Shown in pieces: positions 17,522 to 26,686 of a DNA stretch of 64,000 nucleotides (within the stretch, counting starts at the first letter, position 1; each line of letters begins with the position of its first letter). The stretch lies in contig CAKOHT010000001.1 of the NCBI GenBank assembly GCA_934085975.1, positions 124,001 to 188,000 on the forward strand, read 5' to 3'. Source of the stretch: an uncultured Cetobacterium sp. (GTDB taxonomy: Bacteria > Fusobacteriota > Fusobacteriia > Fusobacteriales > Fusobacteriaceae). The notes beneath the pieces are model-generated. The model saw only the letters and a list, made by a program, of their open reading frames with translations, searched no databases and was not told where the DNA came from. The position numbers and the translations under genes were made by a program.

Positions 17522-18219
17522 TATACATAATTACTTCTCTCCAAGTAGTTTGCGTCGTTTCCATATACAAATAGAACCGATCCATTTTTTATCATATCGA
17601 TAGCTTTTTTAGAAATATCTCTTGGAAGTGCAGGACATCCTAAACTTCTTCCCAATCTTCCTTGAGATTTAGCAATTTTAGGATTTGCATAGTCCGCTCC
17701 ATGAATTACAATATATCTATCCTTCGCTTTATCATTTATCCCCTTTTCTAAGCCATTTAAAACTAGTGAATAACCATTTCCTCCCATATAAGTATTTTCA
17801 GTTAAAAAAAATCCTAGAGAACTCTTATTTGAGCTCATCTTATTTGAGAATGAAGTCGCTATATTCCCTCCACTATTTTTACCATGAGATACGTGCGAAT
17901 GTACAAGTAATTCCTTCTTATTCATATCGATTACAAAAAATCTTTCTTCTGTTGATGGCTTTGAATAATCTATTATTGTCAATAACTCCTTTTTTCTACC
18001 ATCAATTTTATTATAACCTATAAGAGCGGTTTTAAAAATTTCATAATTTAACTTTCCACTTAATCCAATCTCTTCATATATTTTTCTTTCACTATCCTCT
18101 GACACTAACTTTGATGATTTTAACTCCGGTTTTGTAGGATTCTTTAATGCAAAACCAAATGCTGTTGTCGATAACAATCCTAAAATAAGAGCTAACATTA
18201 AATACTTTTTCCCTAACAC
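17521..18219 (-). CDS. Murein L,D-transpeptidase catalytic domain protein
   Basis: 232 residues, secreted (signal peptide about 1-22, ending TTAFGF). The domain has VSHGKNSGGNIATSFSN, then IVIHGADYANPK and the catalytic RSLGCPALP cysteine motif of the YkuD-like murein L,D-transpeptidase family. It would cross-link or modify peptidoglycan. The start is GTG at 18219 after GGGAGG; an ATG 45 nt upstream has no ribosome site. A clear paralogue lies at 53683-54315. Confidence 0.85.
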   Translation of the reverse strand: MLGKKYLMLALILGLLSTTAFGFALKNPTKPELKSSKLVSEDSERKIYEEIGLSGKLNYEIFKTALIGYNKIDGRKKELLTIIDYSKPSTEERFFVIDMNKKELLVHSHVSHGKNSGGNIATSFSNKMSSNKSSLGFFLTENTYMGGNGYSLVLNGLEKGINDKAKDRYIVIHGADYANPKIAKSQGRLGRSLGCPALPRDISKKAIDMIKNGSVLFVYGNDANYLERSNYV

Positions 18220-18278
18220 AAAAACCTCCCATTTCAATATTTTTCCTAATAAAACCCATTTCATTCTATCATTTTACA

Positions 18279-18310
18279 CAAAAAAAGTCAAGAATTTTAC
18301 ATTCTTGACT
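18279..18310 (-). terminator. Intrinsic terminator of the RND/L,D-transpeptidase operon
   Basis: AGTCAAGAAT-TTTAC-ATTCTTGACT with a U-run on the minus strand. Confidence 0.88.
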
Positions 18311-18323
18311 CTATTTACGTCCT

Positions 18324-19262
18324 TTATTCAATTACTATAACTAACCCTTTATTTGTCTGTGCCCATTCATAGACATATTTAGCATGAGACGTTGCGTTTC
18401 TAACACACATATGGGATCTTGGAGTTGTTCCTAGAGTCGGTGTGTATTCTATCATCTCTGTTCCCGGTAAATTAACTGGAACACCATGAATATATCCCCC
18501 ACCTGAAAATCTACTTGCATATGGTGCATATCCATCAATCTCTGTAGAACTACCATCTTTCAAATACTCCATTTTAGATTTCTTTCCTTGAACTACAAAT
18601 ACTCCTAAAGGTGTTGGGAGCTGATACGGAGGTCTATCAAGTCCTGTTGAAGCTGGATTCATACTTCTCACTTTCCAAACTTCTCCAACTTTCTCCAAAG
18701 TAGCTATATTTTGATTTTTTCTATCCACAACTACGACTCTTGGAAAACTTTCTGCCCCTATCTCTTCCACATACCTAATTGGAACTATCCATTCTCCATC
18801 TATATTTTCAACTTTAATTTTGTAATTTTCTAAATCTTTTGATTGAATAGAAATCAAAGACCCATCTGGAGCATATCTCTCTGGTCTATCCATCTGTCCC
18901 TCTATATATAATGGTATTCCCTGACTCCTCCTATTTCCAAATTTATCTTTCACTGAAGGTCTTGAACCATCACTATATTTTTCCATGGCAATTTGTTTAG
19001 CTACAGGCGGTAACCCATTTATATTTTTATAATTTTTTAATGTTCCAAATTTAATATTTTCTCCTTGAAAACTATCCAATCGATCTAGGTATTCAGATAT
19101 TTTATTCCATTGAAACTCTCTTGTAGTTTTTCCGTATTTATAGGTATCTTTTAAAATATACTTATTGTAAGTTAAATCTTTTTCAATCATTGCTGCACTG
19201 CATATTAGAAAACTAAAAATAGAAAATATTCCCAAAAGTAAATATCTAAATTTGTTTTTCAT
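18324..19262 (-). CDS. L,D-transpeptidase (YkuD domain)
   Basis: 312 residues. N-terminal hydrophobic signal (about 5-24). The C-terminal half is a YkuD domain: PTPLGVFVVQG, GYIHGVPVNLPGT (His) and PRSHMCVRNATSHAKYVY (catalytic Cys and Arg). It makes 3-3 cross-links or attaches proteins to peptidoglycan in the periplasm. ATG after GAGGGG. It starts 38 nt after the RND pump gene with no terminator between, so it is probably in the efflux operon. Confidence 0.88.
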   Translation of the reverse strand: MKNKFRYLLLGIFSIFSFLICSAAMIEKDLTYNKYILKDTYKYGKTTREFQWNKISEYLDRLDSFQGENIKFGTLKNYKNINGLPPVAKQIAMEKYSDGSRPSVKDKFGNRRSQGIPLYIEGQMDRPERYAPDGSLISIQSKDLENYKIKVENIDGEWIVPIRYVEEIGAESFPRVVVVDRKNQNIATLEKVGEVWKVRSMNPASTGLDRPPYQLPTPLGVFVVQGKKSKMEYLKDGSSTEIDGYAPYASRFSGGGYIHGVPVNLPGTEMIEYTPTLGTTPRSHMCVRNATSHAKYVYEWAQTNKGLVIVIE

Positions 19263-19300
19263 ACCATACCCCTCTAACCAATTTTTTATAAATCTATATA

Positions 19301-22300
19301 CTAGATATACTTTGATATTTTCTTTTTTCCTACTTCATAGATATAAAAGAGCACTGGAATTAAAATTAATGTCAATAATGTTGAGAAAATCAACCCAAAT
19401 ATAACTGTTATTGCCATTCCTTTGTACATTTCACTTCCTTGTCCAATTCCTAAAGATAACGGTATCATTCCAAATACTGTTGTCATTGTCGTCATAAAAA
19501 TTGGTCTCAATCTTGTCCTTCCCGCTTCTAGTATAGCTTGATTTAACGGCATTTCTCTCTCCAGTAGAATTTTTATATAATCTATTAAAACTATGGCATT
19601 GTTCACAACTATTCCTGCCAACATAATAATTCCTACAAAAACCATTGTATTTGTCTTTTGTCCTGTTATTAGAAGTCCACTGTATACACCTATTACTGAA
19701 AGAGGAACTGTTCCCATAACTATAATAGGTAATATATAGGATTCAAATTGAGCTGCCAATATAAAATAAACTAAAAACATTGCAACCATGAATGCAAATT
19801 TCAATTGGTCATTAACTTCAGCCATATTTCTACCACTTCCTCCAAAAGAATAAGTAATTGTTTTAGGTAGCCCTGCCTCATCTAAAATATCTTTTATATA
19901 CTTTTGACCAGTTACCAAATCTAATCCATTTGATGTATTTGCATCAATTGTTACCATTGTGATTTTATCTTCTTTTTCGATACCATACGCTCCTTCACCT
20001 ACTTCAAAAGTAGCTATATCTTTTAACTTTACAACTCCACCATTTTGAGACTTTATTCTCATCTCTTTAATTTTTTCAGGAGAATTTCTGAATTCTTCAG
20101 CAAGTCTTAAGCTCACATCAACCTCTTCATTAGCTGTTTTTATCTTTATTGGAGCACCTCCAAGAATTTGATAACTTACAGAAAGTGTCAAATCGTTAAC
20201 TTTTACACCATAGTATTCCATCTTTTTTCTATCTAAAAGAATTCTCACTTCTGGATTTCCATTGACCATAGAGTTATTTATATCTGTAAATCCCGGATTT
20301 TCTGCCATTTTTTCTGAAATTAATCTCGAAGCATAACTTAATTGATTTAAGTCATCTGATTTCAAAATTAATGATATATCTCTTCCTGTTCCTCTTCCAA
20401 AAGCCATTCTAGGAACTAAATTAAGTTTTACATCCGGTATATGAGAAACCTTTCTTCTAGTTTCTCCCATTATCTGTTGTACTTTTTTATCCCTTTCATT
20501 TTTGGGTCCAATATCCACAATTATCGACACTGCTTCTTTTCCTACTGACGATATAAACTTCTTTGTCTGGGGATCTTTTCCTACAATAGCTTCTAACTCC
20601 TTTGCTATTCTATTCGCTTTTTCTATCTCCATTCCGCTTGGAAGTTCAGCTATAATAGTGTATATACCATCATCTGTTGTGGGCATAAACTCTCCACCTA
20701 TATTTCTTGAACCATATCCAACAATACCTATGAATAACGCTATCATTCCGATAACAACTAAAGCTTTATGTTTTAAAGAAGTAGATAATATTATCGAATA
20801 ATATCTTTTAATGTACTTTAATATTTTCCCCTCTTCATGTACTGTATTTTTAGATTTTAAAATTCTACTCGATACCATTGGTACAAAAGTTATCGCTATT
20901 ATTAACGAAGCCAATAGTGAGAATGTTATCGAATAAGCCATATCTTTGTATATCTCTTTTGCTCTTCCCTCTCTTATAACGATTGGAATAAACACAGCTA
21001 TTGTTGTAGCTGTTGAAGCTATTATCGGAACAATAACTTCCGTGGCACCATTTTCCGAAGCCTCCATTCTATCCTGACCTAGCTCCGTCAAATGCCTAAA
21101 AATGTTATCCAAAACAACTATAGAGTTGTCCACTAACATCCCTACACCCAAAGATAATCCCATCAATGAAATTATATTTAGTGTCATTCCTTTAGCTCCA
21201 AAGAAACCAAATGTTGCAATTATTGAAACTGGTATTGCCACTGTTACAACTAAAGTAGCTCTCCAATCTCTTAAGAAAATAAATAGGATTATTGCTGCCA
21301 AAATAAGACCTGTTATAGCATTATTTTCGACTGTATTTATAGATTTAATTATATCTACAGCGGAATCCCTATTTATAGTGAAGGAAGCTCCTTTAGGTAA
21401 AAGAGGCTCTATTTTTTCCAACTCCTCCTTCACTATTTTTGATATTTCAACAGTATTTCCAACATCACTTTTCTCTATATTTATTATTATATTTTCGATT
21501 CCATCAGTCCTACCGTAACTGCTTCTATCTTTTATCCCTAAATTGACATCTGCTACATCTGTCAAATACAACGTGTCACCATTTGAATTTTTCAAAACTA
21601 TTTCTTGGATATCCTCTAAAGTTTTAGCTTCTCCAGATACTTTTACTAAATACTCTTTGTCTCCCTCTACTATATATCCCGAAGGGAAATTCAAACTGGC
21701 ACTCTTCAGTGTACTATATAAATCTGTAACTGTAAGATTGTATGCTTCTAACTTCTCAGGATCTATATTTATACTTATCTCTTTTTCTAGTCCTCCAAAG
21801 ATATTTACACTTCCAACTCCTTCTATTCTTTCAAGCCTTGGAATAATGACATTGTCAGCAAAACTTTTTAAATTTATAAGATCCGTCCCTCTCAACCCAA
21901 TAAGCATCACTCTGTCTCCAGCAGATGAAGTTTTTCTTATTACAGGCTCATCAATATCATCTGGTAAACTGTTTCTTATTCTACTTACTGCTGTCACTAA
22001 ATCATTTACTTTATTATCTATAATGACACCATACTCAAATTCTACTGTTAAAACTGATCTTCCCATAGTCGATTTAGTTGTAATTCTTTTTATTCCTTCA
22101 ACACTCGTTAACCCTTTTTCAATCTCTTTCGTTACCAACTTCTCCATATCATCTGGAGAAGCTCCTTTCCAACTTACTCTTATAGCAGCCATTGGCATAT
22201 TGTAGTTTGGCATAAGCTGAGTTTTTAAATTAACTAATGTTAAAATTCCTAATATAACCATTGATATTATTATCATCATAGTGACAACAGGACGTTTTAT

Positions 22301-22321
22301 TGAAAATTGTGCTATATTCAT
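19301..22321 (-). CDS. RND-family multidrug efflux permease (AcrB/HAE1 type)
   Basis: 1006 residues, normal length. The family opening is MNIAQFSIKRPVVTMMII. Twelve helices flank two large periplasmic loops; motifs include GVGMLVDNSIVVLDN in TM4 (proton-relay Asp) and VPLSVIGVYSGLL. It pumps drugs or amphiphiles from the periplasm outward using proton flow. It starts 9 nt after the adaptor gene. No outer-membrane channel gene is in the operon, so a TolC-like partner must be elsewhere. Confidence 0.93.
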   Translation of the reverse strand: MNIAQFSIKRPVVTMMIIISMVILGILTLVNLKTQLMPNYNMPMAAIRVSWKGASPDDMEKLVTKEIEKGLTSVEGIKRITTKSTMGRSVLTVEFEYGVIIDNKVNDLVTAVSRIRNSLPDDIDEPVIRKTSSAGDRVMLIGLRGTDLINLKSFADNVIIPRLERIEGVGSVNIFGGLEKEISINIDPEKLEAYNLTVTDLYSTLKSASLNFPSGYIVEGDKEYLVKVSGEAKTLEDIQEIVLKNSNGDTLYLTDVADVNLGIKDRSSYGRTDGIENIIINIEKSDVGNTVEISKIVKEELEKIEPLLPKGASFTINRDSAVDIIKSINTVENNAITGLILAAIILFIFLRDWRATLVVTVAIPVSIIATFGFFGAKGMTLNIISLMGLSLGVGMLVDNSIVVLDNIFRHLTELGQDRMEASENGATEVIVPIIASTATTIAVFIPIVIREGRAKEIYKDMAYSITFSLLASLIIAITFVPMVSSRILKSKNTVHEEGKILKYIKRYYSIILSTSLKHKALVVIGMIALFIGIVGYGSRNIGGEFMPTTDDGIYTIIAELPSGMEIEKANRIAKELEAIVGKDPQTKKFISSVGKEAVSIIVDIGPKNERDKKVQQIMGETRRKVSHIPDVKLNLVPRMAFGRGTGRDISLILKSDDLNQLSYASRLISEKMAENPGFTDINNSMVNGNPEVRILLDRKKMEYYGVKVNDLTLSVSYQILGGAPIKIKTANEEVDVSLRLAEEFRNSPEKIKEMRIKSQNGGVVKLKDIATFEVGEGAYGIEKEDKITMVTIDANTSNGLDLVTGQKYIKDILDEAGLPKTITYSFGGSGRNMAEVNDQLKFAFMVAMFLVYFILAAQFESYILPIIVMGTVPLSVIGVYSGLLITGQKTNTMVFVGIIMLAGIVVNNAIVLIDYIKILLEREMPLNQAILEAGRTRLRPIFMTTMTTVFGMIPLSLGIGQGSEMYKGMAITVIFGLIFSTLLTLILIPVLFYIYEVGKKKISKYI

Positions 22322-22330
22322 CTGTTCCCC

Positions 22331-23395
22331 CTAATTTAAAATATTAACTTTATCTCTATCTTCTAGCAAAAACTGTCCCTCTGTTACAAGTTTCATATTT
22401 GAATAAAGTTCATCACTTATAATCTCTTGCCTGTCATCATTTGAATAACCTCTTTCTACCTTTATCCTTTTAGCCTCTCCATTTTCCACTACAAAAATGT
22501 ATGAATATAGCTCCTTTATTACTATTGCATTTTTAGGTACTAAATATCCATTTTTACTCCCTGTTTCAACTAAAACCTTAGAATACATCCCTTTTTTTAT
22601 TTTTCCATCTGGATTATCAATCTCTATCTTTATCTGGTATTTTTTACTGTCCTTATTGGCTACGGGATTTATTTCATAAACATTTCCAAAATAGTTGTTT
22701 TCAATACCTTCTAAATCAATCTTTGCTTTATTCCCAACAGATAATTCGCTTATCTCATGAACTGATACTCCTGTTTTTACGAGTATTTTACTATCGTCAA
22801 CAACTGTTACCAGATAACTATTCGGAGCTATTTTTTCGTGAGCTTTTAACTCTAAGTCTGTCACTACTCCATTTAATTTTGCCTTAACAACCAAATCTTC
22901 ATAATCTTTCTTAGCCGTTAAGTAAGTTGCTTCTGAAGTCTTTAGGGCACTTTCTGCCTGAAGAAAACTAGTTTTTTTCAATAGATACTCATCTTCTGAT
23001 ATCAGTTGTTTTTCAAAAAGTTGTTTAAATTTTTCATAATTTTTTTTCTTTATTTCAAAATCTGCCTTATTAGAAAGATACGTTGCTTGAGCTTTTAAAT
23101 AACTTGATTGAATCTCTTGATCCTCTAAGACTAATATGACTTGACCTTTCTTTACCTTATCACCATTTTTAAAATTTACCTGCTTTACTGTCCCACCGGT
23201 TTTAGTTACAACTCTAACTTCATTTAAAGGCTCTGTCACTCCACTTGATATATTTAATTTTGTTATCAACTCTGGTTTTATTTCAGATACTTTAATATTT
23301 TTTCCTAAGGTTTCCTTAGAACTTTGTTTTCCATTACCACTACCACATCCAAATAGGATCAATGATATTGATATTGCCATCAATTTTTTTATCAC
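22331..23395 (-). CDS. RND efflux periplasmic adaptor lipoprotein
   Basis: 354 residues of the membrane fusion protein family. Lipobox LFGC near residue 17 anchors it to the inner membrane. Then the lipoyl half-motif VKQVNFKNGDKVKKGQVILVL, an alpha-helical hairpin (about 85-160), the second lipoyl half, a beta barrel and the membrane-proximal domain. The start is GTG at 23395 after GGTGGAGG; an ATG 30 nt upstream lacks a site. First gene of the efflux operon. Confidence 0.9.
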   Translation of the reverse strand: MIKKLMAISISLILFGCGSGNGKQSSKETLGKNIKVSEIKPELITKLNISSGVTEPLNEVRVVTKTGGTVKQVNFKNGDKVKKGQVILVLEDQEIQSSYLKAQATYLSNKADFEIKKKNYEKFKQLFEKQLISEDEYLLKKTSFLQAESALKTSEATYLTAKKDYEDLVVKAKLNGVVTDLELKAHEKIAPNSYLVTVVDDSKILVKTGVSVHEISELSVGNKAKIDLEGIENNYFGNVYEINPVANKDSKKYQIKIEIDNPDGKIKKGMYSKVLVETGSKNGYLVPKNAIVIKELYSYIFVVENGEAKRIKVERGYSNDDRQEIISDELYSNMKLVTEGQFLLEDRDKVNILN

Positions 23396-23586
23396 TTTTT
23401 TCCTCCACCTATTATTATTTTGCATATAAAACTATTTTATCATATTTAATATTTATTTGCACTCCTTATATTTACTTACTATTATACTATATTTTTATAA
23501 AATATATCTACTTTTATTAATCAAATATAACTTATTTTGTATTATTATGTTATAATAATATACATATAGTTAGGAGGTACTTCTTA

Positions 23587-24684
23587 GTGAATCATATAAA
23601 TCTTTTAATTAAACCGTCCTCAAGCCTTTGTAACATGAATTGTAGCTATTGTTTTTATAACGATGTCGCATCTAATAGAACTCACCCAAATTTTGGCTTT
23701 ATGAGTGTGGAAACTCTAGAAAAATTAGTCCAAGAAAGTCTTTCAAGTGTAAAACATTCTATTACGTTTTCTTTTCAAGGAGGAGAGCCTACTCTAATTG
23801 GAATTGATTTTTATAAATCGTTTCATAATTTTATCAGAAAATATAATATAAATAATGTCTCTATCAATTTTAGTATCCAAACTAATGGAATTTTATTAAA
23901 TAAAGAGTGGATTAATCTTTTTAAAAAAGAAAAATATTTAGTTGGCGTTTCATTGGATGGATATAAAGAAATACATAATCTATTTAGAAAAGATAAATTA
24001 GAAAGAGGAACATTTAACGAAGTACTTAAAAGTATTAAATTATTGCAAAAAAATAATATTAACTTCAATATTCTTTGTGTAGTCAATAAAAAAACTGTTG
24101 AAAATTTAAAAGACATCTATCTTTTTTTTAAAAACTCTAAGTTTAAATACCTACAATTTATTCCTTGTTTAGATAAACTTGATAATTCTACTGGAGATTA
24201 TTCTTTAACAGAACAAGAATATGGATTTTTCTTAGATGAACTTTTTAAATTGTGGAGTAATGATTTAAAAAACAAAAAATACACTAGCATTCGTTTTTTT
24301 GATAATTTATTAGCCATTATTTTAAATAATCAAGCTGAATCTTGTGATATGGACGGACATTGCAGTATTAATACTGTAGTTGAAAGTAATGGTAATATCT
24401 ATCCTTGCGATTTTTATGTTTTAGATGAGCTTCTATTAGGAAATATTCATTCTACCTCTTTAAAAGAGATTCTTACTTCTGAAAAAGCTTATAATTTCGT
24501 TAAGAGTTCATTAAAGTTTGATTCAGAATGTAAAACTTGTAATTATTTCAATCTTTGTAAAAGCGGATGTAGAAGATATAAAAATTTTCAAGATGGAACT
24601 TTTAAAAATAGATTTTGTAATTCATTTAAGTATTTTTATTCTAAAAATATAAAACAACTTTTAGAGATTGCTCATTCGTTTTAA
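23587..24684 (+). CDS. Radical SAM/SPASM protein, anaerobic sulfatase-maturase type
   Basis: 365 residues. The SAM cluster motif is CNMNCSYC (Cys15, 19, 22), followed by FSFQGGEPTL. The C-terminal SPASM cysteines are present (CDMDGHC, CDF, CKTCNYFNLCKSGCRRY). This arrangement matches anSME, which converts Cys or Ser in sulfatases to formylglycine. No sulfatase is in the window, but the adjacent heparinase-like pseudogene suggests a former sulfated-glycan locus. The start is GTG at 23587, 9 nt after AGGAGG. Other SPASM peptide-modifying roles cannot be excluded. Confidence 0.82.
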   Translation: MNHINLLIKPSSSLCNMNCSYCFYNDVASNRTHPNFGFMSVETLEKLVQESLSSVKHSITFSFQGGEPTLIGIDFYKSFHNFIRKYNINNVSINFSIQTNGILLNKEWINLFKKEKYLVGVSLDGYKEIHNLFRKDKLERGTFNEVLKSIKLLQKNNINFNILCVVNKKTVENLKDIYLFFKNSKFKYLQFIPCLDKLDNSTGDYSLTEQEYGFFLDELFKLWSNDLKNKKYTSIRFFDNLLAIILNNQAESCDMDGHCSINTVVESNGNIYPCDFYVLDELLLGNIHSTSLKEILTSEKAYNFVKSSLKFDSECKTCNYFNLCKSGCRRYKNFQDGTFKNRFCNSFKYFYSKNIKQLLEIAHSF

Positions 24685-24714
24685 TATTTCTAACTAAATT
24701 GATAAGGAGTTTAT

Positions 24715-26642
24715 ATGAAAAAATATAAAAAATTTGAAAAAATTTTATTTTTATTTTTTATTCTTACTAATATTTTAATTATATCTTTAGTTTATAAAAA
24801 AGAAGAAAAAAATTATAACAAATACTTAATAAGTCAAATTGAAGAAAAAAAAGAATATTTCAATTAAAAACTGATTTGTTATACTCTTCTATTTTAGATT
24901 TAAAAAATGAAAATACTTTTTTAGAGTATGAGTCTAATCCAACACCATATAACCTTCTAAAAGTTTTTAAAACTTTAAAAATTAAAAATAGTTTTTTTAG
25001 TAAATTTGGTTATAAAATTTCCTTTGGAAATAGTGACTCTAATATTTTTATTACTCCTGAAGAAACTGTAAATAAAAATGATTTTTTTACTACTTTAAAG
25101 TTTCAATTAAATTCAAAGGATAATCTTCAAATAACTGATGATGAGTCTACAATGTATCTTCTCAATTTTCCATCTAAACTTGAAACTTTACAAAAAAAGT
25201 TTATGGTTAATTACTATTGATAAAAGCATCTTTTTTTCTGATATTAAAACAAAAGATATTGGACAATGGGCAATCGAAAAAAATAATAATTTTTATTCAA
25301 TTATGCCATCTCTTGAAAAACTTAAACTATCAAAATAAAAAAAAATTATATATTTTCAAAGATAATGCTTTTGACTTTAATTTAATTTTTTCAACAAAAA
25401 AAACATAATCTATTTCCAAATATTTTTTTTGATATTCTTAAAATATTAATTTTAACTACAGCTATATTTATTTGTATTCTTAAAATATTTAAATTTTTTC
25501 AAAATCCCATTATTTATATCAATCAACGAAAGAATCTTAAAGATTATATTTTAGGAATTAAACCTCTTAAATCTATTGATAATTTTACTGAGAAATTTGA
25601 AAACTTAAAATTTCCACTAAGACTTGTTTTAATTGAACTTTTTGATTCTGATACTCCTGAACTTTATACGGATACTTTACCTATTGTTAAAGATTATCTA
25701 ATAACCTCTTTAAATAACTCTTCTCAATATGAATATGTTGACATTGATTATAAAAGTATTCTTTTTATAGTTTCAGAAGAAGCATTAACAGATATTGACG
25801 ATGGATTTTCATTTTTATTAGAACATGTTCAAAAGAAATATAATTTAAAATTAACTGCTTCTGTATCCAATGAAATTTTATATCTAGATACACTTCCTAA
25901 AGAATATATAAAATGCAAAAGAATTTTAAATTTTAAATTTTTATATAGCAGTTATTTTGTTATTTTAGAATCTTTTACAAATAAAAATAATCCAAGCTTC
26001 TTTTATTCTATTGATATTGAAAATAAACTAGCAAATAGACTTTTAAATGGTAATTTCTTAGGATGTAAAAAAATAATTGATGAGATTTTCGAAGATATCG
26101 ATTCTAATTTAGATAAAAATAAAGTGAACAATTTCTCCTTACTTTTATGCAATACTTTAGGAAGAGTTACTTCACAATTAGGCGAGTTTGATATAAATAA
26201 TAAAATAGATATTCATATAAAAGAAACTAGTATTCCAAATTTAAAAAATACATTTTTAAAATTTTGTAAAGATATTTGTGATCTCAAACAAGTAGAAGAG
26301 AATTCTACTAATATTGAAATTAAAAATAAGATTCAACAGTATTTAGAAGATAACTATTCTAATGATTTCTCTCTTGAAGATTTATCTGAATATTTAGATT
26401 TCTCTTTTAGATATACAAGTTTACTCTTTAAAAAAAATATGGGTGACAATTTTAAAAATTATCTTAATCTTTTTAGAATAAATAAATCTAAAGAAATTAT
26501 CCAAAATAATAAAAATATTAAAATTAAAGAAGTTGCTGAGTTAGTTGGATATAATAGTTCTAATACTTTCATTAGAATATTTAAAAAATATGAAGGAATC
26601 TCTCCTGCTAGATTTTTCTTAGAAAATATAACTGATAACTAA
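24715..26642 (+). pseudogene. AraC-type membrane sensor-regulator, broken by four frameshifts
   Basis: ATG at 24715 after AAGGAG. Read across frames it encodes an N-terminal helix (ILFLFFILTNILIISLVY), an extracytoplasmic sensor region, a second helix (about 25432-25500), a cytoplasmic region and a C-terminal AraC HTH domain (NDFSLEDLSEYLDFSFRYTS, VAELVGYNSSNTFIRIFKK). The frame changes at four poly-A runs: 24845-24852, about 25192-25198, about 25333-25336 and 25396-25403. From about 25404 to the TAA at 26642 it is open. The layout is that of regulators of glycan ABC transporters. Either a true pseudogene or homopolymer sequencing error. Confidence 0.78.
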
Positions 26643-26647
26643 AATAG

Positions 26648-26675
26648 AAAAGGAGATAATAATATCTCCTTTTTT
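26648..26675. terminator. Bidirectional intrinsic terminator
   Basis: AAAAGGAGATA and TATCTCCTTTTTT, converging genes. Confidence 0.85.
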
Positions 26676-26686
26676 ACTTATTTTCC

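Noticed and set aside
21543..22205. Long plus-strand open frame of 220 codons
   Set aside because: It lies antisense inside the RND permease gene, has no ribosome site and no recognisable protein pattern; it is a shadow of the coding frame.
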